NCBI RefSeq assembly: GCF_019311235.1
Contig: NZ_JAHWDF010000003.1
Coordinates: 1 to 64,000 of the forward strand
Direction of reading: 5' to 3'
Source: Mesonia aestuariivivens
Lineage (GTDB): Bacteria; Bacteroidota; Bacteroidia; Flavobacteriales; Flavobacteriaceae
Length of the DNA stretch: 64,000 bases
Shown: in pieces, positions 45,106-55,322 of the stretch
How the letters are laid out: each line of letters begins with the position of its first letter
How positions within the stretch are numbered: the stretch's first letter is position 1
Translations under genes and position numbers: made by a program
Notes under the pieces: model-generated
What the model saw: only the letters and a program-made list of their open reading frames with translations
Told to the model about the DNA's origin: nothing
The model's database searches: none

Positions 45106-46857
45106 TTACCAATCAAACTGATAACTAGCGCCACCCATGACTTGTAAACTTTGTACAGAATAACCCATCCAACGTTGGTAGTTTCCTTCGGCTAAATTGT
45201 TTCCTCTTATAAAAAATGAAAGCTGATCGTTTAATTTATAACCCACTCTTAAGTTAGCGTCTAGAAATGCCCCTAATTCTTCTACATGTTGATTTTGGCC
45301 GCCAGCTATAGATGATAAGTTGTAATTATAAGAATCTTTACGCTCTCCTACAAAGTACAAACTCGCTCCAGCAAACCACTGCTCTGAAATTTGATAATCT
45401 GCCATTAATATTGCTTTAACTTGTGGTAAATTCCAAGCTTCTTTTTCATATTTATTATCGTAAGTAGCAAAACTAGCATTCAATCTTAAATTTAGATCTT
45501 CGTTTACGGCAAGCTGCAACTCACCAAATAACTTTAGCGTATTTATATTATCGTAACTTATTCCAAATGAATTAAAATACTCATAATCTTCTCTAGGTGC
45601 TACTGCTAAATAAGAATTATGTTTAAATAAGGCTTTACTTTGCTCTGAAATATAACTGGCTTTTACGTTATAGCTTATACTTTCTGTAAATTTCCCTTTT
45701 CCTCCAATATAAATATCATATTGTTTATCTGTTGGAGTGATAGCTAATGTTGGTGATACGAAAGGATTTTTTTGAGCAAAATTATAATACGTATTTTGTT
45801 GCAAACCTCCATCGGCTCCCGCATAAACAGAAAAATATTCTCCAGCAACTTGGTAATCTGCATGAATTTTAGGATACACGAAAAACTTATTTTCGTCGTT
45901 TTCACCATCCATAGAATAAACTACTTCAACCCCAGCGTCTAATGAAAGTGGACCTTCTGTATATTTTAAACTAGGATGCGCTCCTAGGTTAAAATAACTA
46001 TAATTCATTTCTGCTTCTGGGTTACCAAAACCTTGGTCAAATTTACCATTCACATAATCTGCCGAAAAATCTAAATTAATGAGCTGATTACTTACGGCAA
46101 ATTCAAATTCTGGTAAAATTACCACGTGATTTTCACCACTGCTAAAATTATCACCAAACCTTCTATAGTTAATTTTTGCTTTATCAAACACGCCTCTTTC
46201 TACATCTATATTTCCACCTAAAGCAACTGCATAAAAACTATGTTGCGGATCGATATTACTGTATTCTTGGTCTGACAATGGTAAAAAGTTGGGCGTTCCG
46301 TACCAATTAAAGACTTGATGCTGAAAACCTGCTTCTGCCCCCCATGTAAAGGTTCTTGCTTCTCCGTTATAATCTAAATTTAAGCCAGTATCATAATACT
46401 TATCATCCAAGGTAGCATTATCAATTCCACCTTGAGAAGAATTATGAGTCAAAGCAATACCTAATTCTTGGTTTCTATTTACTTGCAAACCACCATAAAA
46501 TTCGGCCATGACATTTGAGTAATTTCCAAAACCTAATGCCACATAATTATTAAATAATTTTGGTTTAGATTTGGTAGTTACTCCTGCAGCTCTACCTTTT
46601 GCGGGGGTAAATGTAGAAGCTACCGGAAAAGAAAAAATATCATAACTCACCTCTTTTTTCTTTTGTGCTGTAGAATCGTTAAGCGTAGGCGTTTGCTTAA
46701 CTTTAAAAGCATCGCTTACCGTAGGAGAATAGGGTTTAACAATTATTAATCGTTCGGTATTAATATCTGCTTCTTCTTTATCTTGACTAAAAACCGATGT
46801 GGTAAATAACAGAACCGAAATGTATAAAAATACTTTACTTAATGAAATGCGTTGCAT
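45106..46857 (-). CDS. Outer-membrane beta-barrel protein (TonB-receptor-like)
   Basis: A 583-residue protein. A signal peptide (1-24, ending SVFSQ) is followed by a linker with KPYSPTVSDAFKVKQTP, then many alternating beta strands with aromatic ends and the terminal GGASYQFDW, closing on an aromatic residue as outer-membrane barrels do. It lacks a clear TonB plug domain, so it is a barrel-only relative. It lies 30 bases after the large TPR gene and is probably cotranscribed. An outer-membrane assembly or uptake role is inferred. Confidence 0.8.
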   Translation of the reverse strand: MQRISLSKVFLYISVLLFTTSVFSQDKEEADINTERLIIVKPYSPTVSDAFKVKQTPTLNDSTAQKKKEVSYDIFSFPVASTFTPAKGRAAGVTTKSKPKLFNNYVALGFGNYSNVMAEFYGGLQVNRNQELGIALTHNSSQGGIDNATLDDKYYDTGLNLDYNGEARTFTWGAEAGFQHQVFNWYGTPNFLPLSDQEYSNIDPQHSFYAVALGGNIDVERGVFDKAKINYRRFGDNFSSGENHVVILPEFEFAVSNQLINLDFSADYVNGKFDQGFGNPEAEMNYSYFNLGAHPSLKYTEGPLSLDAGVEVVYSMDGENDENKFFVYPKIHADYQVAGEYFSVYAGADGGLQQNTYYNFAQKNPFVSPTLAITPTDKQYDIYIGGKGKFTESISYNVKASYISEQSKALFKHNSYLAVAPREDYEYFNSFGISYDNINTLKLFGELQLAVNEDLNLRLNASFATYDNKYEKEAWNLPQVKAILMADYQISEQWFAGASLYFVGERKDSYNYNLSSIAGGQNQHVEELGAFLDANLRVGYKLNDQLSFFIRGNNLAEGNYQRWMGYSVQSLQVMGGASYQFDW

Positions 46858-46887
46858 ATAAGAAAGATTAGTTTATTTGTGTTGAAA

Positions 46888-49800
46888 TTAGTTTTGCTCA
46901 GCTTCTACTGAAGAATTAGTTTCAGCCTGTTTTTTCTTAATTCTTGATAATTCAGCTTTTGCTTCTGCTACCAATTCTTTATATTCTGGATATCCTTTAA
47001 TTAAACCTTCTAACACATAAGTAGCTTGATAAGCATCGTTTAGATCATCAAAGTTTTTCCCCATTAACAGTAAACTTTTTGCTGACCATTTAGGGTAACC
47101 AGAATACTCTTTGGCTAAAAGTTGAATTGCTTCATTAGAGGCTTCATACTTATTTTCATCTCTTTTAAAATATGCCTGATAATATTGAGCTTCTGCTGCT
47201 AAACTACCAGTAGCAATTTTCTTTACTTCTTGGTAAGCAGTTTTTGCTCTAGCTTTATCTCCTGTTTTCATCGCAGATCTAGCTATAAATACTTGTGCAT
47301 CACTCTTTACATTATTTTCAATTTTAGTATCGTTTAATACTTTTTCTGCATAGAGTTTAGTTTGCTCGTAATTTTCTAACTGATAGTAAGACTTCATTAA
47401 GTTAGATTGAGCGAAGGTTATATTCTGTGAAAAGTCTGCTTCTTGTTCTAAGCGTTTTAATACGGGTATTGCAGTTTGATAGTTTTTATTTTCTAAATAC
47501 AATTGAGATAAACGCGCCAAGGCTTGTTCTGTATACTCGTTTCTAGACTGTTCAACTACATATTGATAATGAGGAAGCGCTGCTGCTTTTTCTTCATCTC
47601 TAAATTGCAACTGACCTAAATAAAAATGTGCTGAAAGCGCATGTAAGCCGTTAGGGAAATCTTTTAAATATTTTTTAAATCCGTTTTTTGCGGCTTTAAC
47701 ATCATTCTCTATAAATTGATTTTCGGCAGATTCATAAGTAGCATTATCAATATCTGAATCTGAAACTTTCACAAAATCTAAACTACTTACCCAAGCGGCA
47801 TATTCATCTGTTCTTTCTAAATCTACATAAATTACTCGTGCTGTTTTCACCGCTTGATTTGCTTCTTCTGTACCTGGGTAATCTTGTACTACTTTCTTAA
47901 ATTTTTGTAAAGCTTCATTTCCTTGATCGTTATTATAATAAATAAGACCTTGTTTTAGTAAAGCTTTTGATACAAATGAACTTGCAGGAACTTCGTTAAT
48001 TAATTTATTATACGATTGTATTGCTTTTTGAGGCTTACCAGTAGCTACATAAGTGTTTCCTAATTCATAATAAGCATCATCTCTATATATAGAGGTATTG
48101 TATTTAGATAAAAATGCTTCTAAATCTTCTAATTTACGATTGTTTTTATCTACAAAACCATAGCTTATCGCTTTTTGAAAATAGGCATAATCGCTATCAA
48201 TACCTTTCATTGAAATAGCTTTATTATAAGCCTCCATAGCAGACCAATAATCACTAGTTACAAAATAACTATCTCCTAATCTTAAGTAAGCATCGTTTTT
48301 TTGAGATTTAGCGAGATTAGCTTTTTCTGTATAAGTTTTAAAAGCTTCTATTGCCGTAGCATACTCTTTTCTTTTAAAATAAGTGTAGGCAATATTATAG
48401 TCTATATTTTCATATTCGGCAGTTTTTTTTGCTGCTGCCATACTTTTAAACTCTTTATAGCCAATTAATGCTTCGCTATAATTTTCTAAATTATAATCAC
48501 ATTCTGCCTTCCAATACGTTGCTTTTGCCGTAAAATTTTGATCGTTTCTTTCTGACAAAGATTTATTAAAAAGCACTAAAGCAGCAGTGTAATTACCTTC
48601 TAAATAAAGATCTACCCCTCTATAATAAGCTACTTTTTGATAAACCAATTTATCTTTATAATCATTACTATTTTCGAGCAGGCTTAAAGCTTTTTCGTAG
48701 TTTTTAGAAGTCACATACGAGTCTACCAAAAGTTCTTTTATATTATCACGCTCGGGTGAATCTGGATATTTTTCTAGAAAATTAATTAATACTTCAGGAA
48801 TACTTTTATAATTATTACCTATCTCGTAGCTCAATTTTGCATAGTTTAAAGCAGCATCTTCTTGAATTTTTTCATCAAAATTCATTTCAGAAGCATTTTT
48901 AAAAGCGTTTAGAGCTTCTTGTTTCTTGTCTAATTCTATATAAGATTCAGCTAAATGATAATACGCATTTTGAGCCACGTGATTTTGACCATCAATAATT
49001 TTATTAAATTCTGAAACTGCTTTTTGATAATCTTCTTGTTTATAATAGGCATAACCCAACTGGTAATAATCTGTGTTATTCCACTTTCCTTTTTTACCGC
49101 GGTATTCTTTTAAATAAGGAATGGCTTGATCGTATTGTTCTAAATTGAAGTAACTTTCGCCTATAATTTTGTTTAATTCTGAACGTTCTAAAGCATTTGA
49201 ATTGTCTAATTGCTCTTTACCTAAGTCGATTGCTTTTTGAAATTTACCTAATTTAAAATTCATATCTGCCTGAAAATAGCTAAGATTACGGTTATAGCGA
49301 TTTTCACCTTTTACTTGATCAAACATCTCATTGGCTTCTTTGTAATCATCTCCTTCATAAGCCATAAAACCTAAATAGTATTTTGCTTGTGAACCATATT
49401 CTTTAGAATCTCTAAGTCTATTGAAATACTTTTTCGCTTCATCCTTTCTGCCAGCTTTAAAATAAGCATAACCATTATTGAAATAGAATTCTTGCAGCTC
49501 TTTTTTAGACAAACTACTTTCATCTACTTCATCAAACCATTTACGAGCATAGTTGTACTGTCCGTTTTCAAAATAATAGTTAGCCACATTAATATACGCA
49601 GAATTTCTTTTGGTACTAGAAGGGTAATTTTGCACAAAATCTTCCATCAATTGTTCTGCGTTTGACTGATTTAATCGTACTGCAGAATTGGCAACATAAT
49701 AAGCACAATCTGACTCTAGACTTGTGGTCTGGGCTTCAGACTTCACCTTAGAGAATAATTGTTGTGCGGCTTTATATTGATGATTATTATATAACTCTAG

Positions 49801-49911
49801 CGCTTTTTCATAGTCAGTAAAATCATTGGTATATACCGCAGATTGCTGTGAAAAGCCATTATAATTAAATGCTATAATTATAACAAGGCTAAGAAATGAT
49901 TTATAAAACAT
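46888..49911 (-). CDS. Large secreted tetratricopeptide-repeat protein
   Basis: A 1007-residue protein. After a signal peptide (about 1-21, ending NGFSQQ) come some twenty TPR or SEL1-like helix pairs covering nearly the whole length, for example AYYKQEDYQKAVSEFNKII and AYYELGNTYVATGKPQKAI. YbgF/BamD-type repeats of this form act as periplasmic scaffolds. It ends in a lysine/glutamine-rich tail. The next gene downstream is an outer-membrane barrel, so the two may form an envelope complex. A -7 box TATATTTG lies at 49948-49941. Confidence 0.85.
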   Translation of the reverse strand: MFYKSFLSLVIIIAFNYNGFSQQSAVYTNDFTDYEKALELYNNHQYKAAQQLFSKVKSEAQTTSLESDCAYYVANSAVRLNQSNAEQLMEDFVQNYPSSTKRNSAYINVANYYFENGQYNYARKWFDEVDESSLSKKELQEFYFNNGYAYFKAGRKDEAKKYFNRLRDSKEYGSQAKYYLGFMAYEGDDYKEANEMFDQVKGENRYNRNLSYFQADMNFKLGKFQKAIDLGKEQLDNSNALERSELNKIIGESYFNLEQYDQAIPYLKEYRGKKGKWNNTDYYQLGYAYYKQEDYQKAVSEFNKIIDGQNHVAQNAYYHLAESYIELDKKQEALNAFKNASEMNFDEKIQEDAALNYAKLSYEIGNNYKSIPEVLINFLEKYPDSPERDNIKELLVDSYVTSKNYEKALSLLENSNDYKDKLVYQKVAYYRGVDLYLEGNYTAALVLFNKSLSERNDQNFTAKATYWKAECDYNLENYSEALIGYKEFKSMAAAKKTAEYENIDYNIAYTYFKRKEYATAIEAFKTYTEKANLAKSQKNDAYLRLGDSYFVTSDYWSAMEAYNKAISMKGIDSDYAYFQKAISYGFVDKNNRKLEDLEAFLSKYNTSIYRDDAYYELGNTYVATGKPQKAIQSYNKLINEVPASSFVSKALLKQGLIYYNNDQGNEALQKFKKVVQDYPGTEEANQAVKTARVIYVDLERTDEYAAWVSSLDFVKVSDSDIDNATYESAENQFIENDVKAAKNGFKKYLKDFPNGLHALSAHFYLGQLQFRDEEKAAALPHYQYVVEQSRNEYTEQALARLSQLYLENKNYQTAIPVLKRLEQEADFSQNITFAQSNLMKSYYQLENYEQTKLYAEKVLNDTKIENNVKSDAQVFIARSAMKTGDKARAKTAYQEVKKIATGSLAAEAQYYQAYFKRDENKYEASNEAIQLLAKEYSGYPKWSAKSLLLMGKNFDDLNDAYQATYVLEGLIKGYPEYKELVAEAKAELSRIKKKQAETNSSVEAEQN

Positions 49912-49940
49912 TAAGTTGATTTTTTTGTTAACTGCAATGT

Positions 49941-49948
49941 CAAATATA
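49941..49948 (-). promoter_or_regulatory. Promoter -7 box of the TPR/barrel operon
   Basis: TATATTTG on the minus strand, 29 bases upstream of the ATG at 49911. No clear TTG at the expected -33 distance. Confidence 0.5.
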
Positions 49949-50099
49949 ATTTAAACTGCTTTTTTAAAACGTATAAAAAATGCTTTAATTATGTTAATCT
50001 TAAAACAAAAAGAACTCACAACCCTCTTCTATACTTTTTTAAAGAAATTTAAGTTTTATTTTATAGAAAAAATTACCTTTAAACCCTAAAGTAAAATTT

Positions 50100-50783
50100 A
50101 TGTCTACAACGATTTTAGAACTTCGCAACGCCGCAATATACCAACGAGAAAATTTAATTTTATCTGAAGTTGATGTTGAAATAAACAAGGGAGACTTTGT
50201 GTATTTAATTGGTAAAACAGGTACTGGTAAAAGTAGTTTTATGAAAACACTTTATGGTGATTTACCACTAAGTGAAGGAGAAGGTAGTATTGTAGACTTC
50301 GACTTGCGTAAATTAAAACAAAAAGAGATTCCATTTCTTAGAAGAAAGTTGGGTGTAGTTTTTCAAGACTTCAAACTATTGAACGACCGTACAGTAAAAG
50401 ATAACTTAATGTTTGTGCTAAAAGCTACTGGTTGGAAAGAAAAACGCGCGATGGAAAGTAAGATTGATGAAGTTTTAGATAAAGTAGGGATGAAAACTAA
50501 AAACTTTAAATACCCTTACCAACTTTCTGGTGGCGAACAACAACGAATTGCCATTGCACGGGCTTTACTCAACGATCCTGAACTTATCTTGGCCGATGAG
50601 CCTACCGGAAATTTAGACCCGCAAACCTCTGTTGAAGTCATGGAAGTTTTAAAAGAAATTAATAAAAACGGACGTACCATTTTAATGGCAACTCACGATT
50701 ACGCCCTTTTACTTAAATACCCTTCTAAAACCCTAAAATGTGATGGGCAAAAGGTGTTTGAAGTCGTACAAAAGAGTGCTTAG
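50100..50783 (+). CDS. ftsE: Cell-division ABC ATPase FtsE
   Basis: A 227-residue ABC ATPase. Walker [10 protein letters not shown] (38-46), Q-loop VVFQDFKLL, signature [15 protein letters not shown], Walker [14 protein letters not shown] and the switch histidine in MATHDY are intact. With FtsX it activates peptidoglycan hydrolases at the septum. FtsX is not next to it, as is usual in this phylum. The gene sits three bases upstream of a methyltransferase gene that begins the glycan locus. LolD is a possible alternative, but the sequence looks more FtsE-like. Confidence 0.9.
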   Translation: MSTTILELRNAAIYQRENLILSEVDVEINKGDFVYLIGKTGTGKSSFMKTLYGDLPLSEGEGSIVDFDLRKLKQKEIPFLRRKLGVVFQDFKLLNDRTVKDNLMFVLKATGWKEKRAMESKIDEVLDKVGMKTKNFKYPYQLSGGEQQRIAIARALLNDPELILADEPTGNLDPQTSVEVMEVLKEINKNGRTILMATHDYALLLKYPSKTLKCDGQKVFEVVQKSA

Positions 50784-50786
50784 TTT

Positions 50787-51524
50787 ATGTATAAACAAGT
50801 CAAATTATTTGTTAAAAAAATAATCCCTCAAGAGTTTCTTTTTAAGAATGAACTCTTATTTAAAAAAGCACTTATTCCTTTTTACAAAGGCAACAAATAC
50901 TCATGTATAATTTGCGGCAAATCTTGGAAAAAATTTATTTCTTTAGACGATCATGATTTACTCTGTCCCTATTGCGGTAGTAGAAGTAGAACAAGAAGAT
51001 TATTTAAAATTTTAAACGAGCGTAACGATCTAAAAGGTAAAGTCTTACATTTTTCGCCGTCTCGAAGTTTATTCAGAATTTTTAAAGAAGATTATCGCTT
51101 TAGTTATTATAGCACCGATTTCGAGAATGAATTTTTAGCTGACTATAAGTTAGACATTACGAAAATTGATATGCCCAATAATTCTTTTGACACTATCATT
51201 TGCTATCATATTTTAGAACATATAGAGGAAGATCAAATGGCGATGGAAGAGCTTTTACGAGTTTTAAAACCAAATGGAAAATGTTATATCCAAACCCCGT
51301 TTAAAACTGGAGGCATCTATGAAGATTATAGTATAAAATCACCAGAAAAACGACTGGAAGCTTTTGGCCAAGAAGATCACGTAAGAATATACTCTATCGA
51401 AGGTCTTACAGAACGTTTAAATAATATTGGTTTTAAAACAGAACATCTTCAATTTGAAGAAGAAAAATCACCAAATGGTTTATTAAGTGAAAGCGTAATT
51501 ATTGCAAGTAAACCTTTAATGTAA
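50787..51524 (+). CDS. Methyltransferase with zinc-ribbon N terminus
   Basis: A 245-residue protein. A zinc ribbon is formed by C40, C43, C60 and C63 (CIICGKSW...CPYCG), then basic RSRTRRLF. A class I SAM methyltransferase domain follows: KVLHFSPSRSLFRIF (variant motif I), DYKLDITKIDMPNNSFDTIICYHILEHI (motifs III-IV), ELLRVLKPNGKCYIQTPF. This architecture is common in polysaccharide and glycan loci, where it methylates sugars or carriers. It opens the locus up to 58.2 kb, close behind ftsE. Confidence 0.82.
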   Translation: MYKQVKLFVKKIIPQEFLFKNELLFKKALIPFYKGNKYSCIICGKSWKKFISLDDHDLLCPYCGSRSRTRRLFKILNERNDLKGKVLHFSPSRSLFRIFKEDYRFSYYSTDFENEFLADYKLDITKIDMPNNSFDTIICYHILEHIEEDQMAMEELLRVLKPNGKCYIQTPFKTGGIYEDYSIKSPEKRLEAFGQEDHVRIYSIEGLTERLNNIGFKTEHLQFEEEKSPNGLLSESVIIASKPLM

Positions 51525-51548
51525 TCCAAAAACACAAGATTTAATTTA

Positions 51549-52373
51549 CTATTCTTTTTTATAAACGTGCGGATTTTCAACAATTCCTTTTTTAAATACT
51601 TTACGCACTTTCATTCTTAACCAAGTATCTAGTCGTAAAACACAATCTTTCAATTTTTCATCTGGACGAGCTCTAAATGAAGTCACATGAAATTTATCTG
51701 TTTGTTGTAGTGGTTGGTCTGAAAAGTAATAATTAGACACACACTTTCTGAATCCTTCATAGTTTACTGGAGAAACTGAATGTAAAGACTCGTTATGTGT
51801 GGCCATTACCACTAACCTATTAAATTTACTATGAATAGTAATTGGATCTTCTTTTAATCCATTTGGCCAAAGCTCTAGGTTACCACCATATTCCTCCTTC
51901 CATTCAGGGGTAACATAAAATAATAAATTTAACACACGCCAACGGTTTCTATCTTTATCATGAGAATTGTCCAAGTGCGGATTTAAAAACTGATCTTTTC
52001 CCATCATAGAAAGTCCTCCCGCATAAAGATTTTCATCAGGAAATGAATTTTCAATTCCGCAAATTTCAGAGATCTCATTTACAATTCTATCGTCTTGAAA
52101 TGCGTAAATTATATTTTCAAGAATAGGATCGTAATGATTCATTTGAGCTGCAACAAACTTATTTTCCCTTATACTCTTCTTCTGCACCATTTTTTGCTCT
52201 AAAGGAAAAACTTCATTGATTCTTAAGACAATATTTTCTGGTAAAAGGTTATCTAAGTAAAAATGTCCTATTTTATTTTTGGAAGTTTTATACTGCTGAA
52301 TTAATTGTAATTTTTGATCTTGAATTTTTTTTAAAATAAGATCAGAAAGATCTGAAGTATTAATGATTTCCAT
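51549..52373 (-). CDS. 2-oxoglutarate/Fe(II) oxygenase
   Basis: A 274-residue enzyme of the prolyl-4-hydroxylase-like superfamily. Iron ligands are H133 and D135 (NPHLDNSHD) and H198 (ESLHSV), and the likely 2-oxoglutarate-binding arginine is R209. The stretch VLNLLFYVTPEWKEEYGGNLELW is the family core. In glycan loci such oxygenases hydroxylate sugars or lipid parts; the substrate here is unknown. It is transcribed opposite to its neighbours, with short intergenic gaps. Confidence 0.85.
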   Translation of the reverse strand: MEIINTSDLSDLILKKIQDQKLQLIQQYKTSKNKIGHFYLDNLLPENIVLRINEVFPLEQKMVQKKSIRENKFVAAQMNHYDPILENIIYAFQDDRIVNEISEICGIENSFPDENLYAGGLSMMGKDQFLNPHLDNSHDKDRNRWRVLNLLFYVTPEWKEEYGGNLELWPNGLKEDPITIHSKFNRLVVMATHNESLHSVSPVNYEGFRKCVSNYYFSDQPLQQTDKFHVTSFRARPDEKLKDCVLRLDTWLRMKVRKVFKKGIVENPHVYKKE

Positions 52374-52419
52374 GTTTAAAATTATTTACTTTGTAAAGTT
52401 ATAAATTATTAAAGATAAA

Positions 52420-53310
52420 ATGGTTTCAGTTTTAATTCCAGTTCACAATTATGACGTTTCAGGATTAATTGATGTGATTTACACTCAAGCTGAAAAAGAA
52501 AAGATTTCTTATGAAATAATCGTATTAGATGACGCTTCTAACAATTTAGCTTTTAAAAAAAAGAATCAAACCAAAATTGAAAACACATCTCATTGTTTTT
52601 TAATCGAGTTTTCTAAAAATAAAGGGCGAACATTTGCCAGAAATACATTGGCCCAAAAGGCAAAGTATGATTATTTACTTTTTTTAGATGCTGATGTACT
52701 CCCAAAAGAGAACAATTTTATCAGGCAATTTTTACCTTATGTAAATAAATACGATCTTGTTTTTGGAGGTATTGATTATACTAAAAATCCTCCTAGCGAA
52801 AAGCAAATTTTAAGATGGAAATATGGAAGGGAGCGTGAAGCAAAAAATGTGGAAGAACGAAACAAATATCATTACCTTTCTGTAATTTCCATGTCCCTTT
52901 TTATAAAAAAAGAAGTTTTTCTTCAGGTAAATAATTTTTATAAAAACGAATATGGCTTAGATGTTCTTTTCTGTAAAAATTTAGAAGAGATAAAAGCAAA
53001 TATTATTCATATTGATAATCCTATTATTCATTATGGGTTAGAAAATAGTGTTTCATTTTTAAAAAAATCTGCTCAAGCGATGAACACTATTCATCAACTT
53101 GGTAAAATGAAAAAAATCCCAGAAGATTACAGACCAATTCAAAAAATAAATTTAATGTTGAATAAGCTGAAACTAACTTTAATTTTTAGATTTATTTTTA
53201 AAATTTTCAGAAAACTTATTTTGAAAAATTTAAAATCAAAACATCCATCTTTATTCCTCTTTGATATCTATAGACTGTATCATTTCAATAATAGAATCTC
53301 GAATGGTTGA
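52420..53310 (+). CDS. Family 2 glycosyltransferase
   Basis: A 296-residue GT-A enzyme. The N-terminal VSVLIPVHNYDVSGL begins the nucleotide-binding fold, SKNKGRTFARNTLA contacts the donor, and DADVLP is the DxD metal motif near residue 91. The C-terminal part is basic and probably membrane-associated. It transfers a sugar to a surface glycan; donor and acceptor are not predictable. The next GT2 start overlaps its stop by eight bases. Confidence 0.87.
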   Translation: MVSVLIPVHNYDVSGLIDVIYTQAEKEKISYEIIVLDDASNNLAFKKKNQTKIENTSHCFLIEFSKNKGRTFARNTLAQKAKYDYLLFLDADVLPKENNFIRQFLPYVNKYDLVFGGIDYTKNPPSEKQILRWKYGREREAKNVEERNKYHYLSVISMSLFIKKEVFLQVNNFYKNEYGLDVLFCKNLEEIKANIIHIDNPIIHYGLENSVSFLKKSAQAMNTIHQLGKMKKIPEDYRPIQKINLMLNKLKLTLIFRFIFKIFRKLILKNLKSKHPSLFLFDIYRLYHFNNRISNG

Positions 53311-54241
53311 AATTTCAGTAATCATACCGCTATACAATAAAGAGAAATACATTTCTACTACAATTGAATCAGTATTAAATCAAATCTTTCGTGAATTTGA
53401 ATTATTAATTGTAAATGACTGTTCTACTGACCAAAGCTTAAAAATAGTTGAACAAATAAATGATGATCGTATAAAAATTATTCAGCATCAAGAAAATAGC
53501 GGACTTTCAGCATCAAGAAATACTGGCATCAAAGCTGCTCAAGGAAAGATTATTACCTTTTTAGATGCAGACGACCTTTGGAAAGAAGACTTTTTATTTC
53601 ATATAGATAAACTTTCAGGTAAATTTACGAATTGCGACATATTTGCCACAGATTATTTTGAAAGCTATGAAAACAAATTGCATTCAACTAAAAAAAATTT
53701 AAACCACACCTACAAAGCAAATCAGTATATTGAAATTGAAGATTTTTTTAAAGCCAGCGTTTTTAACCCTATTTACTGTTTTAGTTCTGTAGCCTTCTCT
53801 AAAAAAGCAATTGATAAAGTTGGTTTTTTTGATAAAAAAATAAACTATGGAGAAGATATAGATTATAATATTCGAGTGAATACAAAATTTAACTTAGCTT
53901 ATTTTCATAAACCTTGTGCTGTCTATCGATTAGGGGTCGATAAACAAATCACTGCTAATGGAATTATTGGTAAAAACCTTCCTGATTTAAGCTCTTATAA
54001 AAATGTAAAAACTAGAAAAGCCTTAGATCTTTATATAAATATGAAGTATTACTATTATGCTTCACAATTTAAAAAAGCACAGGATGATGAAATGTTTAAA
54101 AAATATATAGAAGCTCTCAACTTTAGTCAGCTTTCTAAAAAACAGATATTACTGCTAAAAAGTCCTTATTGGTTGTATGAATTTTTAAAACAAACTAAAG
54201 CATTTCTATTAAAAAAAGGGATTAAGGTTACGCCTTATTAA
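53303..54241 (+). CDS. Family 2 glycosyltransferase
   Basis: About 312 residues from ATG 53303. It begins VEISVIIPLYNKEKYISTTIESVLNQ, with the donor loop ENSGLSASRNTGIKAAQG and the metal motif DADDLWKEDF. The C terminus is basic. An upstream ATG at 53261 is in frame but lies inside the preceding gene and before the conserved start, so 53303 is preferred. Its 3' end overlaps the convergent GT4 gene by 14 bases. Confidence 0.87.
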   Translation: MVEISVIIPLYNKEKYISTTIESVLNQIFREFELLIVNDCSTDQSLKIVEQINDDRIKIIQHQENSGLSASRNTGIKAAQGKIITFLDADDLWKEDFLFHIDKLSGKFTNCDIFATDYFESYENKLHSTKKNLNHTYKANQYIEIEDFFKASVFNPIYCFSSVAFSKKAIDKVGFFDKKINYGEDIDYNIRVNTKFNLAYFHKPCAVYRLGVDKQITANGIIGKNLPDLSSYKNVKTRKALDLYINMKYYYYASQFKKAQDDEMFKKYIEALNFSQLSKKQILLLKSPYWLYEFLKQTKAFLLKKGIKVTPY

Positions 54242-55322
54242 AAATAGATTCCAAATAATTTTTCCATTGTAATTGAATATTTTCAATAGAAAACTTTTTC
54301 ACACTAGAATTAGCATTTGCTTTACAGTGAAGGTATAAACTTTTATCTAAATACATTTTCTCTATAGCTCTCTCTAAGGCGTCAAAGTTTTGATCTTCAA
54401 CTAACAAACCGTTTTCTCGATGCTGAATAATTTCTGAAGGTCCAGAATTACAATCAAATGCTACTACGGGCGTTCCGGAAGCTAAACTCTCGATCAATAC
54501 TCTAGGAAATCCCTCATTTTTACTTGATAAGACTAAAAACTTTGCATGTTTATAATATCCAAATGGATTGGTATCGAAAGATTTCAATTTAATATAATCT
54601 GAAGCTTCTAACGAGTTAATTAAATTCTCTAATTGATTATCTTTTAAAGGATTACCAAGTATAACTAATTTCACTCCTTGCTCTGGAAGATTTGTTTTTA
54701 AGTAGATATGAATTAACTCTTTAAATTGTTTGACAGGATGATGTCTTCCTACAGCTAATATATATTCAAAATCAAAAGGGCTCTCCTCTGTTTTTAGTTT
54801 ATCTGTAATCATTTCAAAATCTATAGGATTATGAATTGTAGAAACATTTTTCAACCCTATTTTTGCTTCTACCTGAGCTTGTATTTTCTGTGAGACACAA
54901 TTTATACCAGAATAATTTTGATAAAGCTTTTTTGAAAGTTGATAAGGTTTAGGAAAATAATAAGGTAAGTAATAATGCCTCACCATATTTATTATTTTTG
55001 ATTTAAAGATTAATTGATTGAGTAAAATTTCTCGAATTACTAAACCCTTCATTCGATAATCTAAAATCAAATCGAATTGATATTGATCAAATACTCTTTT
55101 TAATTCAACATACCTTTTAAATTTATTGAGGCTCGCTCTCGAGCCATCTTTAACTTCACCTAGATTAATTAAATTACCACTATAAGAATAACCAACATCA
55201 TCAAATAAGATTACAATAGTTATTTTATAACCTAAATCGGTAAGCATACTAGATAATATAGCAGCCGATCGTTCTGCCCCGCCACCATTTAGTTGCTCAA
55301 TGAGAATACAAATTTTATTCAT
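54228..55322 (-). CDS. Family 4 glycosyltransferase
   Basis: A 364-residue GT-B enzyme. The N-terminal domain opens ICILIEQLNGGGAERSAAIL, and the C-terminal domain has AVGRHHPVKQFKELIHIY, LVILGNP and the donor motif SSKNEGFPRVLIESLASGTPVVAFDC. The E-x7-E element typical of retaining GT4 enzymes lies in EGFPRVLIE. It probably adds a hexose to a surface polysaccharide. Its start overlaps the downstream end of the sulfatase-like gene by eight bases, making one operon with it. Confidence 0.9.
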   Translation of the reverse strand: MNKICILIEQLNGGGAERSAAILSSMLTDLGYKITIVILFDDVGYSYSGNLINLGEVKDGSRASLNKFKRYVELKRVFDQYQFDLILDYRMKGLVIREILLNQLIFKSKIINMVRHYYLPYYFPKPYQLSKKLYQNYSGINCVSQKIQAQVEAKIGLKNVSTIHNPIDFEMITDKLKTEESPFDFEYILAVGRHHPVKQFKELIHIYLKTNLPEQGVKLVILGNPLKDNQLENLINSLEASDYIKLKSFDTNPFGYYKHAKFLVLSSKNEGFPRVLIESLASGTPVVAFDCNSGPSEIIQHRENGLLVEDQNFDALERAIEKMYLDKSLYLHCKANANSSVKKFSIENIQLQWKNYLESIFNKA

